NCBI GenBank assembly: GCA_013314755.1
Contig: JABUFA010000003.1
Location: forward strand, 62,001-126,000
Source: Chthonomonadia bacterium
GTDB taxonomy: Bacteria; Armatimonadota; HRBIN16
DNA: 64,000 bases
Reading direction: 5' to 3'
Shown here: piece by piece, positions 7,859 through 15,741 of the stretch
Numbering within the stretch: position 1 is the first letter of the stretch
Layout: each line of letters starts with the position of its first letter
The notes under the pieces: model-generated
Seen by the model: the letters and a program-made list of their open reading frames with translations, nothing else
What the model was told of the DNA's origin: nothing
The model's database searches: none
Translations under genes and position numbers: made by a program

Positions 7859-8296
7859 TTATTCTCCTTCCAATCCCAGTTCACCGGCTTGCCTGCCACC
7901 AAGACCACCCAGCCTGCCTGCTCCTCCGCCACCGGATGGCGGACCAGGCATAGGACCGGTAGACGGGCCAGCCATGGGCCCTGCCGCACCTGGGGGCATT
8001 CCCGGCGGTGCTCCATAGCCCGCATAAGGTGACCCCATTGGTGCGCCGTATCCCGGTCGCGCGCCATAAGGTCCAGCTGGTGCACCATAGGGTCCTGTCG
8101 GGGCGCCGTAGGGCGTACCACCGTACGCCGATGCACCGGCAGCTCCGCCAGTGGAGGTACTGCCGTAGGAGGGCGATACCGGCTGGGGCATCCGGTTGTT
8201 ACCGATGACGATGAACACCACCACCAGCACAATGCCCAGCGCGATGGTGCCCAGTGTGATGGGGTCGAGCTCAAACCCCTTCTTAGAACTTCGCAT
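7859..8296 (-). CDS. Small single-pass protein with Gly/Pro/Tyr-rich repeat tail
   Basis: A 145-residue protein: a short basic start (MRSSKKG), one hydrophobic segment (about 13-32, GTIALGIVLVVVFIVIG), then a low-complexity tail built from repeats such as YGAPxGPYGA and ending in Gly-rich sequence with GRLGGLGG. The tail is probably disordered and exposed. It resembles in layout the small membrane protein at 14541-14759. ATG 8296 is supported by GGGAGG upstream and by a strong promoter whose -10 box lies at 8328-8333, which rules out the longer start at 8332. An overlapping frame (7738-8274) is open but lacks an RBS and family features. Function unknown. Confidence 0.68.
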   Translation of the reverse strand: MRSSKKGFELDPITLGTIALGIVLVVVFIVIGNNRMPQPVSPSYGSTSTGGAAGASAYGGTPYGAPTGPYGAPAGPYGARPGYGAPMGSPYAGYGAPPGMPPGAAGPMAGPSTGPMPGPPSGGGGAGRLGGLGGRQAGELGLEGE

Positions 8297-8327
8297 CGGG
8301 AGACCTCCCTTACTGTCTTCTATTAGC

Positions 8328-8357
8328 ATCATATCTTGAGGGCAGGGAGTTTGTCAA
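8328..8357 (-). promoter_or_regulatory. Strong sigma-70-type promoter (minus strand)
   Basis: On the minus strand TTGACA (8357-8352) and TATGAT (8333-8328) are 18 bases apart. Transcription would start near 8321 and read into the gene at 8296. Confidence 0.75.
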
Positions 8358-8425
8358 GGGGATACTGTCGGAAGCAGGAAACGCCCTGCACGGGGCGTAA
8401 TTGCTTAATGCCTGCGGATTTGCTG

Positions 8426-8435
8426 AAACGGTTAA
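8426..8435 (+). promoter_or_regulatory. LacI-type operator-like site upstream of GH94 gene
   Basis: AAACGGTTAA differs at one base from the AATCGGTTAA shared by four other promoter regions around the LacI gene at 13429. The flank GCTGA on the left also matches the site at 11116. It lies 28 bases upstream of the GH94 start. No clear -35/-10 pair was found here. Confidence 0.5.
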
Positions 8436-8462
8436 TACCATGATAACGAGGTGTCCTGCCCG

Positions 8463-10826
8463 ATGAACCTGTTTGCGACCGACTACGGCTACTTCACGGA
8501 GCCGGGCGATGAATATGTGATTACACGCCATGACACACCGATGCCCTGGGTGAACGTTATCTCCAACGGTGATTACGGGACCGTCATCTCCCACCTTGGA
8601 GGGGGGTACAGCTGGCGCACACACGCCAGTATGAACCGATTGACCCGCTGGGAGCAGGACCTGGTGCGCGACAGATGGGGCAAGTATTTGTATCTGCGCG
8701 ATGCGGAAACAGGCGAGTTCTGGAGCCCAACATGGCATCCCTGTTCGAACGGGATGACGAATTATCAGGTCAGGCACGGCTGGGGATACTCTGTTTTTGA
8801 AGGCATGCATGGACAGATCGCCAGCGAGTTGACCGTGTTTGTGCCTCTGGATGACCCCTGCGAAGTATGGCTGTTGCGCCTGTCCAACAGGGGGAGCTCA
8901 ACGCGCCGTCTGCAGGTGTTTTCCTATCTGGAGTGGCTGCTGGGGACTGCGCCCGACTGGCACCGCGAGTTCCGCCGACTGTTCATCGAAACACGCTACG
9001 TGCCGGCGCACGGTGTACTGCTTGCCACCAGTGTGATGTGGGATATTCCGGGCAGAGGCAAGACCCACTGGAACAGTAACTGGGGTTATGTGGCGTTCCA
9101 CAGCGTATCGGCGACGCCGGCTGGCTTCGACGGCGACAAACGAGCGTTTCTGGGGCAGTACGGAGATTTGGATGCTCCCCGGGCGGTGATAGAGGGTAGG
9201 TCGTTCGGCACGCAGGGGCGCTGGGGCGATGGAATCGGCAGTCTGCAGGTAGTGGTGGAAATACCGCCCGGCGAATCGGTGGAGATTGCTTTCGTGCTGG
9301 GTGCTGGCGATGACGAAACACATGCCCTGCGGCTGGCTGGAAAATACCGGCATCTGCCCACGGTGCACGATGCGCTGGCGCAGGTGAAAGCGTTCTGGAA
9401 GGAACTGCTGGGCGCTCTTCGCGTGCAAACGCCTGACCCGGCGGTGAACGTGATGGGGAACGGCTGGCTCGCATATCAGGCGGTCTCCTGTCGGCTGTGG
9501 GCGCGTACGGCTTACTATCAGACGGGCGGTGCGTACGGTTATCGCGACCAGCTGCAGGATAGCCTCGTCTGGCTCCTGCTGGGACAGCCCGAGCGCACGC
9601 TGGAGCAGATACGCCTGCACGCAAAGCATCAGTTTCAGGATGGCACGGTACTGCACTGGTGGCACCCGCTTGCCGAGGAGGGACTGCGCTCCTATTACAG
9701 TGATGACCTGTTGTGGCTGCCGTTTGTGGTGCTGTACTATCTCCACGAGACGGGCGATTTTGCCTGCCTGCAGGAAGAGATTCCCTTCTTTGATGGAGGC
9801 TCGGCTACCCTGCTGGAGCATTGCCTGCGCGCGTTCGAAAAGGCGTTGAGCCGGCGTAGTGAGCGGGGACTGCCCCTGATCCTGCAGGCGGATTGGAACG
9901 ATGGCATGAACGCGGTGGGCGTTGAGGGCAGGGGCGAGAGCGTGTGGATGGCGCATTTCCTGCACTATCTACTTGTGCGCTGGGCAGACCTGCCGGTGCT
10001 GGATGAGGCGACCGCTGTCCGTTTTCGCCAGGAAGCCCATGCGCTGCGCGAGGCGGTGAACACGCACGGCTGGGATGGAGAATGGTACTGGCGGGCGACG
10101 ACCGATTCGGGCAGGGTTCTTGGCTCGGCGCAGAACACGCAGGGGCGCATCTTCCTGAACGCGCAAACATGGTCAGTGCTGGCAGGAACTGCTCCCCCGG
10201 ATCGCGCCGAGCAAGCCATGCGCTCTGCCCGCGAGCACCTGTATACCGACTACGGTGCGCTGCTGCTTGCCCCCGCGTATCGGGTTCCCGACCCCGAGAT
10301 TGGCTACCTCACCCGCTACGCGCCCGGCACCCGGGAAAACGGTGGGGTCTATTCACATGCCGCTTGCTGGGCGGTGCTGGCGGAGCGGAAACTGCACGGC
10401 GCACAACAGGCTTATCGACTGTGGCGCAGCTTCTGTCCGCCTGTGCGCGGAATGGAACCCAGGCGCTACGCCGCCGAACCCTATGTGATGCCCGGCAACG
10501 TGGATGGTCCCGACTCGCCGCACGAGGGCAGGGGAGGATGGACGTGGTACACCGGCTCCGCCGCGTGGTATCTGCGTGCGCTGGTGGAAGGTGTGCTGGG
10601 CGTGGAAGCTACCCTGCAGGGTTTGCGGGTCAAGGCGGAACTGCCCGAAGGATGGGATTCTTTCCAGCTTCAGCGACGCTTTCGCGGCGCCGTTTACCAG
10701 ATCACCGTGCGGCGAGCCAAAGCGGGCGAATCGCCGGGATGCTTGGTAGACGGGCAGGCGTGGGAAGGAGATGTTCTGCCGATATTTGAGGCGGGCACCA
10801 CGCACCAGGTGGAAATCAGGTTGTAG
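8463..10826 (+). CDS. GH94 family glycoside phosphorylase (cellobiose-phosphorylase-like)
   Basis: About 787 residues, the usual size of cello-/chitobiose phosphorylases. These enzymes split beta-linked disaccharides with phosphate into a sugar-1-phosphate and a free sugar in the cytoplasm, saving ATP. The N-terminal beta-sandwich carries YVITRHDTPMPWVNVISN and HLGGGYSW; the (alpha/alpha)6 catalytic domain carries GGAYGYRDQLQDS and ADWNDGMNAVG, where Asp480 is the likely general acid. A short beta-rich C-terminal end follows. No signal peptide. The exact substrate (cellobiose, sophorose, laminaribiose or other) cannot be read from motifs. A GTG at 8451 is an alternative start; ATG 8463 follows GAGGTG at better spacing. 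A LacI-type operator-like site sits just upstream. Confidence 0.86.
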   Translation: MNLFATDYGYFTEPGDEYVITRHDTPMPWVNVISNGDYGTVISHLGGGYSWRTHASMNRLTRWEQDLVRDRWGKYLYLRDAETGEFWSPTWHPCSNGMTNYQVRHGWGYSVFEGMHGQIASELTVFVPLDDPCEVWLLRLSNRGSSTRRLQVFSYLEWLLGTAPDWHREFRRLFIETRYVPAHGVLLATSVMWDIPGRGKTHWNSNWGYVAFHSVSATPAGFDGDKRAFLGQYGDLDAPRAVIEGRSFGTQGRWGDGIGSLQVVVEIPPGESVEIAFVLGAGDDETHALRLAGKYRHLPTVHDALAQVKAFWKELLGALRVQTPDPAVNVMGNGWLAYQAVSCRLWARTAYYQTGGAYGYRDQLQDSLVWLLLGQPERTLEQIRLHAKHQFQDGTVLHWWHPLAEEGLRSYYSDDLLWLPFVVLYYLHETGDFACLQEEIPFFDGGSATLLEHCLRAFEKALSRRSERGLPLILQADWNDGMNAVGVEGRGESVWMAHFLHYLLVRWADLPVLDEATAVRFRQEAHALREAVNTHGWDGEWYWRATTDSGRVLGSAQNTQGRIFLNAQTWSVLAGTAPPDRAEQAMRSAREHLYTDYGALLLAPAYRVPDPEIGYLTRYAPGTRENGGVYSHAACWAVLAERKLHGAQQAYRLWRSFCPPVRGMEPRRYAAEPYVMPGNVDGPDSPHEGRGGWTWYTGSAAWYLRALVEGVLGVEATLQGLRVKAELPEGWDSFQLQRRFRGAVYQITVRRAKAGESPGCLVDGQAWEGDVLPIFEAGTTHQVEIRL

Positions 10827-10844
10827 CCTCCGCCGATATGGATT

Positions 10845-11029
10845 GCTGAAGCCGTGCTTCAGCGCTCCTTTCCGCTCCTTCGTCCTGTCCCCGCGACTGG
10901 AAGTCGCAGGCAACATGCAGGTTAGCCTCCGAAGGAGGCTTTGTTGTGCGTAGCCCGCAACTTCCAGTTGCAGGGATGTCTCCTCCTTGCTCTGACCTCG
11001 ATATGCCCCGCTGAAACAAGCTTCAGCGG
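10845..11029. repeat. Cluster of five small perfect hairpins, dispersed repeat family
   Basis: Five perfect short inverted repeats follow one another: 10845-10863 (GCTGAAGC, loop CGT), 10893-10907 (GCGACT, loop GGA), 10924-10940 (AGCCTCC, loop GAA), 10957-10971 (GCAACT, loop TCC) and 11008-11029 (CCGCTGAA, loop of six). The 19-base hairpin recurs at 51713-51731 with a different loop. The 15 bases at 10952-10966 recur inverted at 51696-51710. No gene is visible in the 373-base gap 10827-11199. Confidence 0.8.
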
Positions 11030-11071
11030 TCTAGAGCAGCCCGCAATTTCTGCTAACATTAGCCTATCAGC

Positions 11072-11100
11072 TTGCAATCACAGAGAGGATGTGTTACACT
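11072..11100 (+). promoter_or_regulatory. Promoter of the dockerin-tailed protein gene
   Basis: TTGCAA (11072-11077) and TACACT (11095-11100) are 17 bases apart. The predicted start near 11107 lies immediately before the operator-like site. Confidence 0.6.
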
Positions 11101-11115
11101 ATTTTTACAGTGCTG

Positions 11116-11125
11116 AATCGGTTAA
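11116..11125 (+). promoter_or_regulatory. LacI-type operator-like site (AATCGGTTAA)
   Basis: An exact AATCGGTTAA, flanked by GCTG on the left, about nine bases past the predicted transcription start of the gene at 11200. A repressor bound here would block initiation or early elongation. Confidence 0.6.
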
Positions 11126-11199
11126 CGGGGTGTTTTTCTGTGGTGTTTCTGACGCAACGCCCGTTCATCGGGCTTTGCCCATAGAAAGGAGGAGGAACC

Positions 11200-12348
11200 A
11201 TGAAAAGGTTCGTGTTCCTGCTTGCGCTCTGCCTGACGCTATCTGCGTGGGCGCAAGCACAGGTCAACGACGTGGTGATCCTGGACAGGGTGTTCAACGA
11301 CGATTCGGATTCCATCAGCAATCACGTCAAGAACCTTCCCACGGTCATCCTGTCCGATACCAAACTGGACGGAGATGGCCGCGCCCCGGAGTTCGCCAAC
11401 CGACATGTGTGGTTCGTGTCCGCCGACGGGGTGAATCCACTCCAGATACCTCTTGATGTGGAGTGGACGCTGGAATACGACCTCACCCTGACGGGTAACC
11501 CAGTCACACCTCGCAAAGAAGCGGGAGGCTTTGCGCGCATCGGAATGCCCTGGGGCTACTCTGAGCTGCAGTTTATGGTCAACACCGATGCCCATGAGGT
11601 GGTGGCTTTCGGCTATCCGTTTCCGTTCTATCGGTTTGACCTGTCGTACAACTCGGGCGATACCATCCGACTGGGCATCCACTTCTTCAAGGACACCGAT
11701 GGCAAGTACAAGGTCATTTACATGGCAAACGGGCTGACAAGTCCTGCCATTGCTTTAAGCGACCAGAGCATCATCGTGCAGAAGAACTGGATTACGCCGG
11801 GCGGCTACCTGCAGGTAAACATTCAGACGGGCAACCCCAATAACGGTGGCATAGCGGTGTTTGACAACATCCGATGGAACGGCGTTCTTCTGCGCAGGGC
11901 TTTCGCTATCAGCGGTAACATCCAGCTGAGAGACTATGGTGGCGATGTGAGCCAGGTGCCTATCGGTGCCGAGTTGCGCCAGGGCGGCGTACCGGTGCGC
12001 ACCGAAACGCTCTTCACCGACTCCGATGGCAACTACACGATACCCGACGTCACTGCCGGCACCTACGATGTTGCCTTCAAAGCCAGTCACTGGCTGAGAG
12101 TGGTCGTGCCGAACGTGACGGTGGTGGATTCCGATGTGACGGGGGTGGACGCCTCGCTCACCAACGGTGACATCGACGGCGACAACGAGGTGACCCTGTT
12201 CGACTTCGGACAGCTGGTTGCTGCGTTTGGCAGTATGCCGGGTGATTCGAACTGGAACCCTGATGCCGACCTGGACGGCGACGAGGAGGTCACGCTGTTC
12301 GACTTCGGTGTGCTGGTGCGCAACTTCGGCGCGATTGGCGACGAGTAG
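11200..12348 (+). CDS. Secreted protein with regulatory-like beta-sandwich and dockerin-type tail
   Basis: The 382-residue product has a signal peptide ending near AQAQ (about residue 21). Residues 22 to about 225 form a domain shared with the PEP-CTERM protein encoded at 12417-13178 (both have VILDRVFNDD, FANRH, RIGMPWGYSE and WITPGGYLQV). A carboxypeptidase-regulatory-like beta-sandwich follows (SGNIQLRDYGGDV to GTYDVAFKAS). The C-terminus has two calcium-loop repeats, DIDGDNEVTLFDFG and DLDGDEEVTLFDFG, typical of dockerins. RBS AAAGGAGGAGG precedes ATG 11200. No cohesin partner is in the window. Role probably at the cell surface; the shared N-terminal domain is of unknown function. Confidence 0.75.
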   Translation: MKRFVFLLALCLTLSAWAQAQVNDVVILDRVFNDDSDSISNHVKNLPTVILSDTKLDGDGRAPEFANRHVWFVSADGVNPLQIPLDVEWTLEYDLTLTGNPVTPRKEAGGFARIGMPWGYSELQFMVNTDAHEVVAFGYPFPFYRFDLSYNSGDTIRLGIHFFKDTDGKYKVIYMANGLTSPAIALSDQSIIVQKNWITPGGYLQVNIQTGNPNNGGIAVFDNIRWNGVLLRRAFAISGNIQLRDYGGDVSQVPIGAELRQGGVPVRTETLFTDSDGNYTIPDVTAGTYDVAFKASHWLRVVVPNVTVVDSDVTGVDASLTNGDIDGDNEVTLFDFGQLVAAFGSMPGDSNWNPDADLDGDEEVTLFDFGVLVRNFGAIGDE

Positions 12349-12374
12349 CGGGATGGGATAGGGCAGTAAACCAA

Positions 12375-12403
12375 AAGCGGGCAGGCTGAATGCCTGCCCG
12401 CTT
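12375..12403. terminator. Bidirectional terminator between convergent genes
   Basis: A perfect 12-bp stem (AAGCGGGCAGGC with its complement) closes a five-base loop between the stops of the convergent genes at 12348 and 12417. A-rich sequence lies on the left and T-rich sequence on the right. Confidence 0.8.
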
Positions 12404-12416
12404 CCATCTTGGGTAG

Positions 12417-13178
12417 CTATCCTCTGCGACGGCGCAGAGCCAGCGCTGCCACTCCCAGCCCGAGCACTGCGATGCTGGCAGGTTCGGGAACGACAGTGAT
12501 GTTGTTGAACAGCGCCGCGCCTGCGTTGCTCGGGTTTCCGGCATCAATCACCACCTGCAGGTAGCCGCCTGGCGTAATCCAGCCGGTGAACAGACCCTGG
12601 GAATCCAGAGCCAGTGCCGGGCTGGAGTAGCCATTGGCGTGGTAGATGACCTTGTACAGCCCGTCGCTGGAGTCCTTGAAGAAGGTCATGCCCAGATGGA
12701 TGGTGTCGCCCGAGTTGTACGACAGTCCGTGATTGGCATTGAAGCTGTAGAAGGGGAAGGGCCATCCAAACGCCACTACCTCATGCCCGTCGGTGTTGAC
12801 AATGAACTGTCCTTCCGAGTAGCCCCACGGCATCCCGATACGCACCAGAAAACCTGCCTCCTTGCGCGGGCTGACCGGACTGCCGATGAGTGTGAGGTCA
12901 AACGACACTATCCACGGCTGGTCGAGCGGAATCTGGGCTGCACTTACCCCATCGCTGGAAAGGAACCAGGCATGGCGGTTGGCGAAGTCCGGCGAAACGC
13001 CGTCACCATCCACTTTGTTGTCGGTGAGCAGGATGGCGGGCCATGCCTTGATGTGGCTGGAGACCGAGTCGGGGTCGTCGTTGAACACCCGGTCCAGGAT
13101 GACAGCGTTGTTCAGCTGCGCCCATGACCAGGTTGCTAAACCCAGGCTCAGCGCCGCCACGAGCAGGAGCCTTTTCAT
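12417..13178 (-). CDS. PEP-CTERM surface protein, paralogue of the dockerin-tailed neighbour
   Basis: The 253-residue product has a signal peptide ending near SWAQ (about 20) and then the same roughly 200-residue domain as the protein encoded at 11200-12348. Instead of a dockerin tail it ends in a PEP-CTERM tag: VVPEPAS near residue 230, a hydrophobic helix and the basic end LRRRRG. An exosortase would sort it to the cell surface. The two genes are convergent and end 68 bases apart, with a shared terminator between them. AAAGGAGGAGG precedes the ATG on the minus strand. A strong promoter (13287-13315) and an operator-like site (13239-13248) lie upstream. Function of the shared domain unknown. 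Confidence 0.82.
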   Translation of the reverse strand: MKRLLLVAALSLGLATWSWAQLNNAVILDRVFNDDPDSVSSHIKAWPAILLTDNKVDGDGVSPDFANRHAWFLSSDGVSAAQIPLDQPWIVSFDLTLIGSPVSPRKEAGFLVRIGMPWGYSEGQFIVNTDGHEVVAFGWPFPFYSFNANHGLSYNSGDTIHLGMTFFKDSSDGLYKVIYHANGYSSPALALDSQGLFTGWITPGGYLQVVIDAGNPSNAGAALFNNITVVPEPASIAVLGLGVAALALRRRRG

Positions 13179-13238
13179 ACTACCTCCTCCTTTCTAAGAT
13201 GGACAGGTTATCTTACAGGGGCTTTCCAGTGGGGACGT

Positions 13239-13248
13239 TAACCGATAA
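13239..13248 (-). promoter_or_regulatory. LacI-type operator-like site upstream of PEP-CTERM gene
   Basis: On the minus strand TATCGGTTAA, one base from the AATCGGTTAA core, followed by CG as at 11116. It lies in the leader about 30-40 bases after the predicted start from the promoter at 13287-13315, so a bound repressor could act as a roadblock. Confidence 0.5.
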
Positions 13249-13286
13249 AACACATTCAGTAACCAGTTTCTGCCCCTTACGCTCCT

Positions 13287-13315
13287 ACTATAGCATAATT
13301 GCCCGTGAGAGTCAA
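13287..13315 (-). promoter_or_regulatory. Promoter of the PEP-CTERM gene
   Basis: On the minus strand TTGACT (13315-13310) and TATAGT (13292-13287) are 17 bases apart. The leader to the ATG at 13178 is about 100 bases. Confidence 0.72.
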
Positions 13316-13366
13316 GCAGAATCACGGGTTTTTTTCTGATTTTTTCGTAAAAATAGCCCGAACCCC

Positions 13367-13395
13367 TTGACAAGTTTGGCAGGATGGGTTATATT
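13367..13395 (+). promoter_or_regulatory. Promoter of the LacI gene
   Basis: A perfect TTGACA (13367-13372) and TATATT (13390-13395) are 17 bases apart. The predicted start near 13402 coincides with the left edge of the palindromic operator. Confidence 0.8.
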
Positions 13396-13402
13396 AAAGA
13401 TG

Positions 13403-13418
13403 CATTAACCGATTAATG
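13403..13418 (+). promoter_or_regulatory. Palindromic LacI operator overlapping its own transcription start
   Basis: CATTAA and TTAATG form a perfect inverted repeat around the core CCGA, a LacI-family type of site. It covers the predicted transcription start and ends ten bases before the LacI ATG, as expected for autorepression. Its minus strand contains AATCGGTTAA, the motif found in four other nearby promoter regions. Confidence 0.72.
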
Positions 13419-13428
13419 GGTAAGCACC

Positions 13429-14454
13429 ATGCGAAGGGAACGAGTTACCATAGCCGATGTGGCGCGCCGGGCAGGGGTTTCGAAGGTCACGGTCTCGTAC
13501 GTCATTAACGGGCGCGAGGGCAAGGTGCGCATCAGCGACGAAACCCGCCAGCGCATCTGGGAAGCGATACGCGAGCTGGGCTATCGCCCCAATGCGCTTG
13601 CGCGTGCGCTCACCCGACAGCGCACCAGCACCATCGGCGTGGTGATGCAGTACGCAGCCATCTTCGGAGGGTGGTCCGGTTTCATTCTGGAGCTCCTGCA
13701 CGGGGCGTCGCACGAGGCGATTGAACAGCAGTATGACCTGATGATGTACACCGGAGCACATGGGGATGATGCGGAGCACGAGGCAAACGCTATTATGGAC
13801 GGACGCATCGACGGCGCACTGCTCCTGCGTGACATCGACGACCCCCTTTCCGATATCCTGGCGGACAGCGGCTTCCCGCATGTGCTGATTTTCACGCGCT
13901 CGCGCCGCCCGGACGTCTACTATGTGGACTGCGACAACGTGAAGGGCGGGTATATGGCGACCAAGCATCTGCTGGATCTGGGACATCGTGCGATTGTGCA
14001 CCTGCGAGGGAGTTCGCATTCTGCCCCCGCGTTGGACCGCTGGCATGGCTACGTGCAGGCGATGCGCGAAGAGGGCATTGAACCCGATGAGGAGTGGGTT
14101 ATCGAAATGCCCGGTCCGCTGTCGGATGCAACGCCGCTGGTGGAACTGATGCGCTCGCCGAATAGACCCACTGCCATCTTCGCCTGGAGCGATGACGTGG
14201 CGATTCGAGCAATGCAGGTGGTGCGCGAGATGGACCTGCGTATCCCCGAGGACGTGGCGGTGGTGGGCTACGACTCCACCGAGGTCTGTAACCATACCGA
14301 CCCGCCGCTCACCAGCGTGCGCCAGCCGATATACGAGATGGCACGGGAAGGGGTCAGGACACTGGTGCGGCTGATTAACGGCGAACGCCCACGTCGTATT
14401 GCCCGGGTGTTCGAACCGACGCTGGATATCCGCCGCTCCTGTGGAGCTTCCTGA
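13429..14454 (+). CDS. LacI-family transcriptional regulator
   Basis: A 341-residue regulator. Residues 5 to about 60 form the LacI helix-turn-helix and hinge (TIADVARRAGVSKVTVSYVING, then RPNALARALTRQRTSTIGVV). The rest is a periplasmic-binding-protein-like sugar sensor (DGALLL, RPTAIFAWSDDVAI, LRIPEDVAVVGYDSTEV, LTSVRQP). It should bind DNA as a dimer and release it, or bind more tightly, on a sugar ligand. The predicted leader is only about 27 bases and no clear RBS is present; the palindrome at 13403-13418 overlaps the start site. Neighbouring glycoside genes suggest a beta-glucan or oligosaccharide signal, which is inference. Confidence 0.93.
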   Translation: MRRERVTIADVARRAGVSKVTVSYVINGREGKVRISDETRQRIWEAIRELGYRPNALARALTRQRTSTIGVVMQYAAIFGGWSGFILELLHGASHEAIEQQYDLMMYTGAHGDDAEHEANAIMDGRIDGALLLRDIDDPLSDILADSGFPHVLIFTRSRRPDVYYVDCDNVKGGYMATKHLLDLGHRAIVHLRGSSHSAPALDRWHGYVQAMREEGIEPDEEWVIEMPGPLSDATPLVELMRSPNRPTAIFAWSDDVAIRAMQVVREMDLRIPEDVAVVGYDSTEVCNHTDPPLTSVRQPIYEMAREGVRTLVRLINGERPRRIARVFEPTLDIRRSCGAS

Positions 14455-14500
14455 GAGGCGAAGGAGTTCACAGGACGGATATGTTCGGCGGGATGTACTG

Positions 14501-14510
14501 AATCGGTTAA
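14501..14510 (+). promoter_or_regulatory. LacI-type operator-like site (AATCGGTTAA)
   Basis: An exact AATCGGTTAA followed by TG, as in the LacI autoregulatory site, and preceded by ACTG as at 11112. It lies 30 bases before the small membrane protein gene and pseudopilin. I found no clear -35/-10 pair, so the genes may also be read from the LacI promoter. Confidence 0.6.
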
Positions 14511-14540
14511 TGCCACTACGCGAGGTGAAGGAGTATGGAC

Positions 14541-14759
14541 ATGAAAAAAGAAGTCAGTCCGCCCGTGGCAATTGCGGTTATCGTCGTCGTAGTGCTTCTG
14601 CTGATTGTGGGCTACGTGGCGATGTCGGGAGGATTCAGCCGCGGCACACGGACGGCACAGGAGGCGGGCGCCGGTCCGCCGATGTATCCGGGTGTTATCC
14701 CGGGTAAGACCAATGCTCCCGTTGGTGCGCCGATTATGCCGGGCGCGCAGGGGCGCTAA
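14541..14759 (+). CDS. Small single-pass membrane protein
   Basis: A 72-residue protein with a lysine-rich start (MKKEVSPP), one strong hydrophobic helix (about 9-28) and a Gly/Pro-rich tail (GAGPPMYPGVIPG, PVGAPIMPGAQGR). The layout matches the larger protein at 7859-8296. ATG 14541 is preferred over ATG 14535 because GAAGGAG (14527-14533) is at correct distance. It lies between a LacI gene and a pseudopilin gene, 61 bases before the latter. It may assist pilin assembly or be a surface tether, but nothing in the sequence proves either. Confidence 0.65.
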   Translation: MKKEVSPPVAIAVIVVVVLLLIVGYVAMSGGFSRGTRTAQEAGAGPPMYPGVIPGKTNAPVGAPIMPGAQGR

Positions 14760-14820
14760 CTGAATAGCCATCCGGCAACACATTCAAAAAACATAAAAAA
14801 CAAAAGGAGGTTCAACACCA

Positions 14821-15660
14821 ATGCTACGCAACCGAGCTTTTACGCTCATCGAACTGCTCGTCGTCATCGCGATTATCGCGATCCTGGCGGCGATCCTGTT
14901 CCCCGTGTTCTCGCAGGCGCGAGAGTCGGCAAGGGTTACTTCCTGTCTGTCCAACATGAAGCAAATTGGGCTCGCCATTCGCATGTACACGCAGGACTAT
15001 GACGAAGTTCTGCCGATGCGCCGAACCTGCCCGGGCAACTGGTGTGCCCGGGGATGCGACGCCAACTGGAAGCACATGCTGTTCCCCTACATCAAGAACT
15101 GGGACCTGCTCAAGTGCCCCAGCAACCCGCTGAGCCGCACCCTGGACGACACCAGCGGCGACCTTGACGGCAACGGCACGGTCGACTGCGAGGTCTATCC
15201 GCCAACCGTGCCAAAGACCTTCCGCAGCTACTTCCTGTACCATGCCTTCTTCAAGTCGGGCTCGCCCGTCGGCTCGGGCGACTGGTGGGCAGGGTTCAAC
15301 TACGCGGAGAACAACTTCCCCTACCCAGCAAACACGCTCATCGTGGGCGAGCACAAGGATGTCTGGCCCGACTACGGACCGTGGATGGCGTTTGACCCCA
15401 ACTGGGGCGCAGCAGGCGCGAACTTCGGGGCACGCCATCGTGGTAGCGACCGTGCGGTAAACCTGACCTATCTGGACGGACATGCCAAGTGGACCACCTG
15501 GGATGCCGTCTGCACCCACGACAACCCCGACGGCACCAATAAGTGGGGCTATGCCAAAGACGCCAACGGCAACGTGATTATCGGCGGTATGGACCTGACC
15601 TGGCTGGACACCATGTGCAGCACTTACCGGGACGCCGTACGTAACGGGCTGGTACGTTAG
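14821..15660 (+). CDS. DUF1559-type pseudopilin (prepilin N-terminal cleavage signal)
   Basis: The 279-residue protein begins with a type IV prepilin/type II secretion signal: [26 protein letters not shown], in which a prepilin peptidase would cut before Phe7 and methylate it, with Glu at +5. The following region ([28 protein letters not shown]) is typical of the DUF1559 family. Near the C-terminus is the H-X9-DG motif region ([20 protein letters not shown]). Such proteins are abundant in Planctomycetes and Armatimonadota and are thought to sit in surface or secretion assemblies. AAAGGAGG is upstream. The gene follows the LacI and small membrane protein genes, and a terminator follows it. Confidence 0.9.
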   Translation: MLRNRAFTLIELLVVIAIIAILAAILFPVFSQARESARVTSCLSNMKQIGLAIRMYTQDYDEVLPMRRTCPGNWCARGCDANWKHMLFPYIKNWDLLKCPSNPLSRTLDDTSGDLDGNGTVDCEVYPPTVPKTFRSYFLYHAFFKSGSPVGSGDWWAGFNYAENNFPYPANTLIVGEHKDVWPDYGPWMAFDPNWGAAGANFGARHRGSDRAVNLTYLDGHAKWTTWDAVCTHDNPDGTNKWGYAKDANGNVIIGGMDLTWLDTMCSTYRDAVRNGLVR

Positions 15661-15672
15661 GTACTCTCCTCG

Positions 15673-15706
15673 GCGGGTGGGGGAGCACTTCCCCACCTGC
15701 CTTTTC
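15673..15706 (+). terminator. Rho-independent terminator after the pseudopilin gene
   Basis: GCGGGTGGGG (15673-15682) pairs with CCCCACCTGC (15691-15700) with one wobble pair, and CTTTTCT follows. It lies 13 bases past the stop. Confidence 0.75.
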
Positions 15707-15741
15707 TGTACTGCCACACGAACGGAGGATAATCAGCAGCC

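Noticed and set aside
7738-8274. Open minus-strand frame of 178 codons overlapping the Gly/Pro-rich gene
   Set aside because: No RBS, no family features, and it runs through the probable terminator at 7814-7845, while the frame from 8296 has promoter, RBS and a membrane helix.
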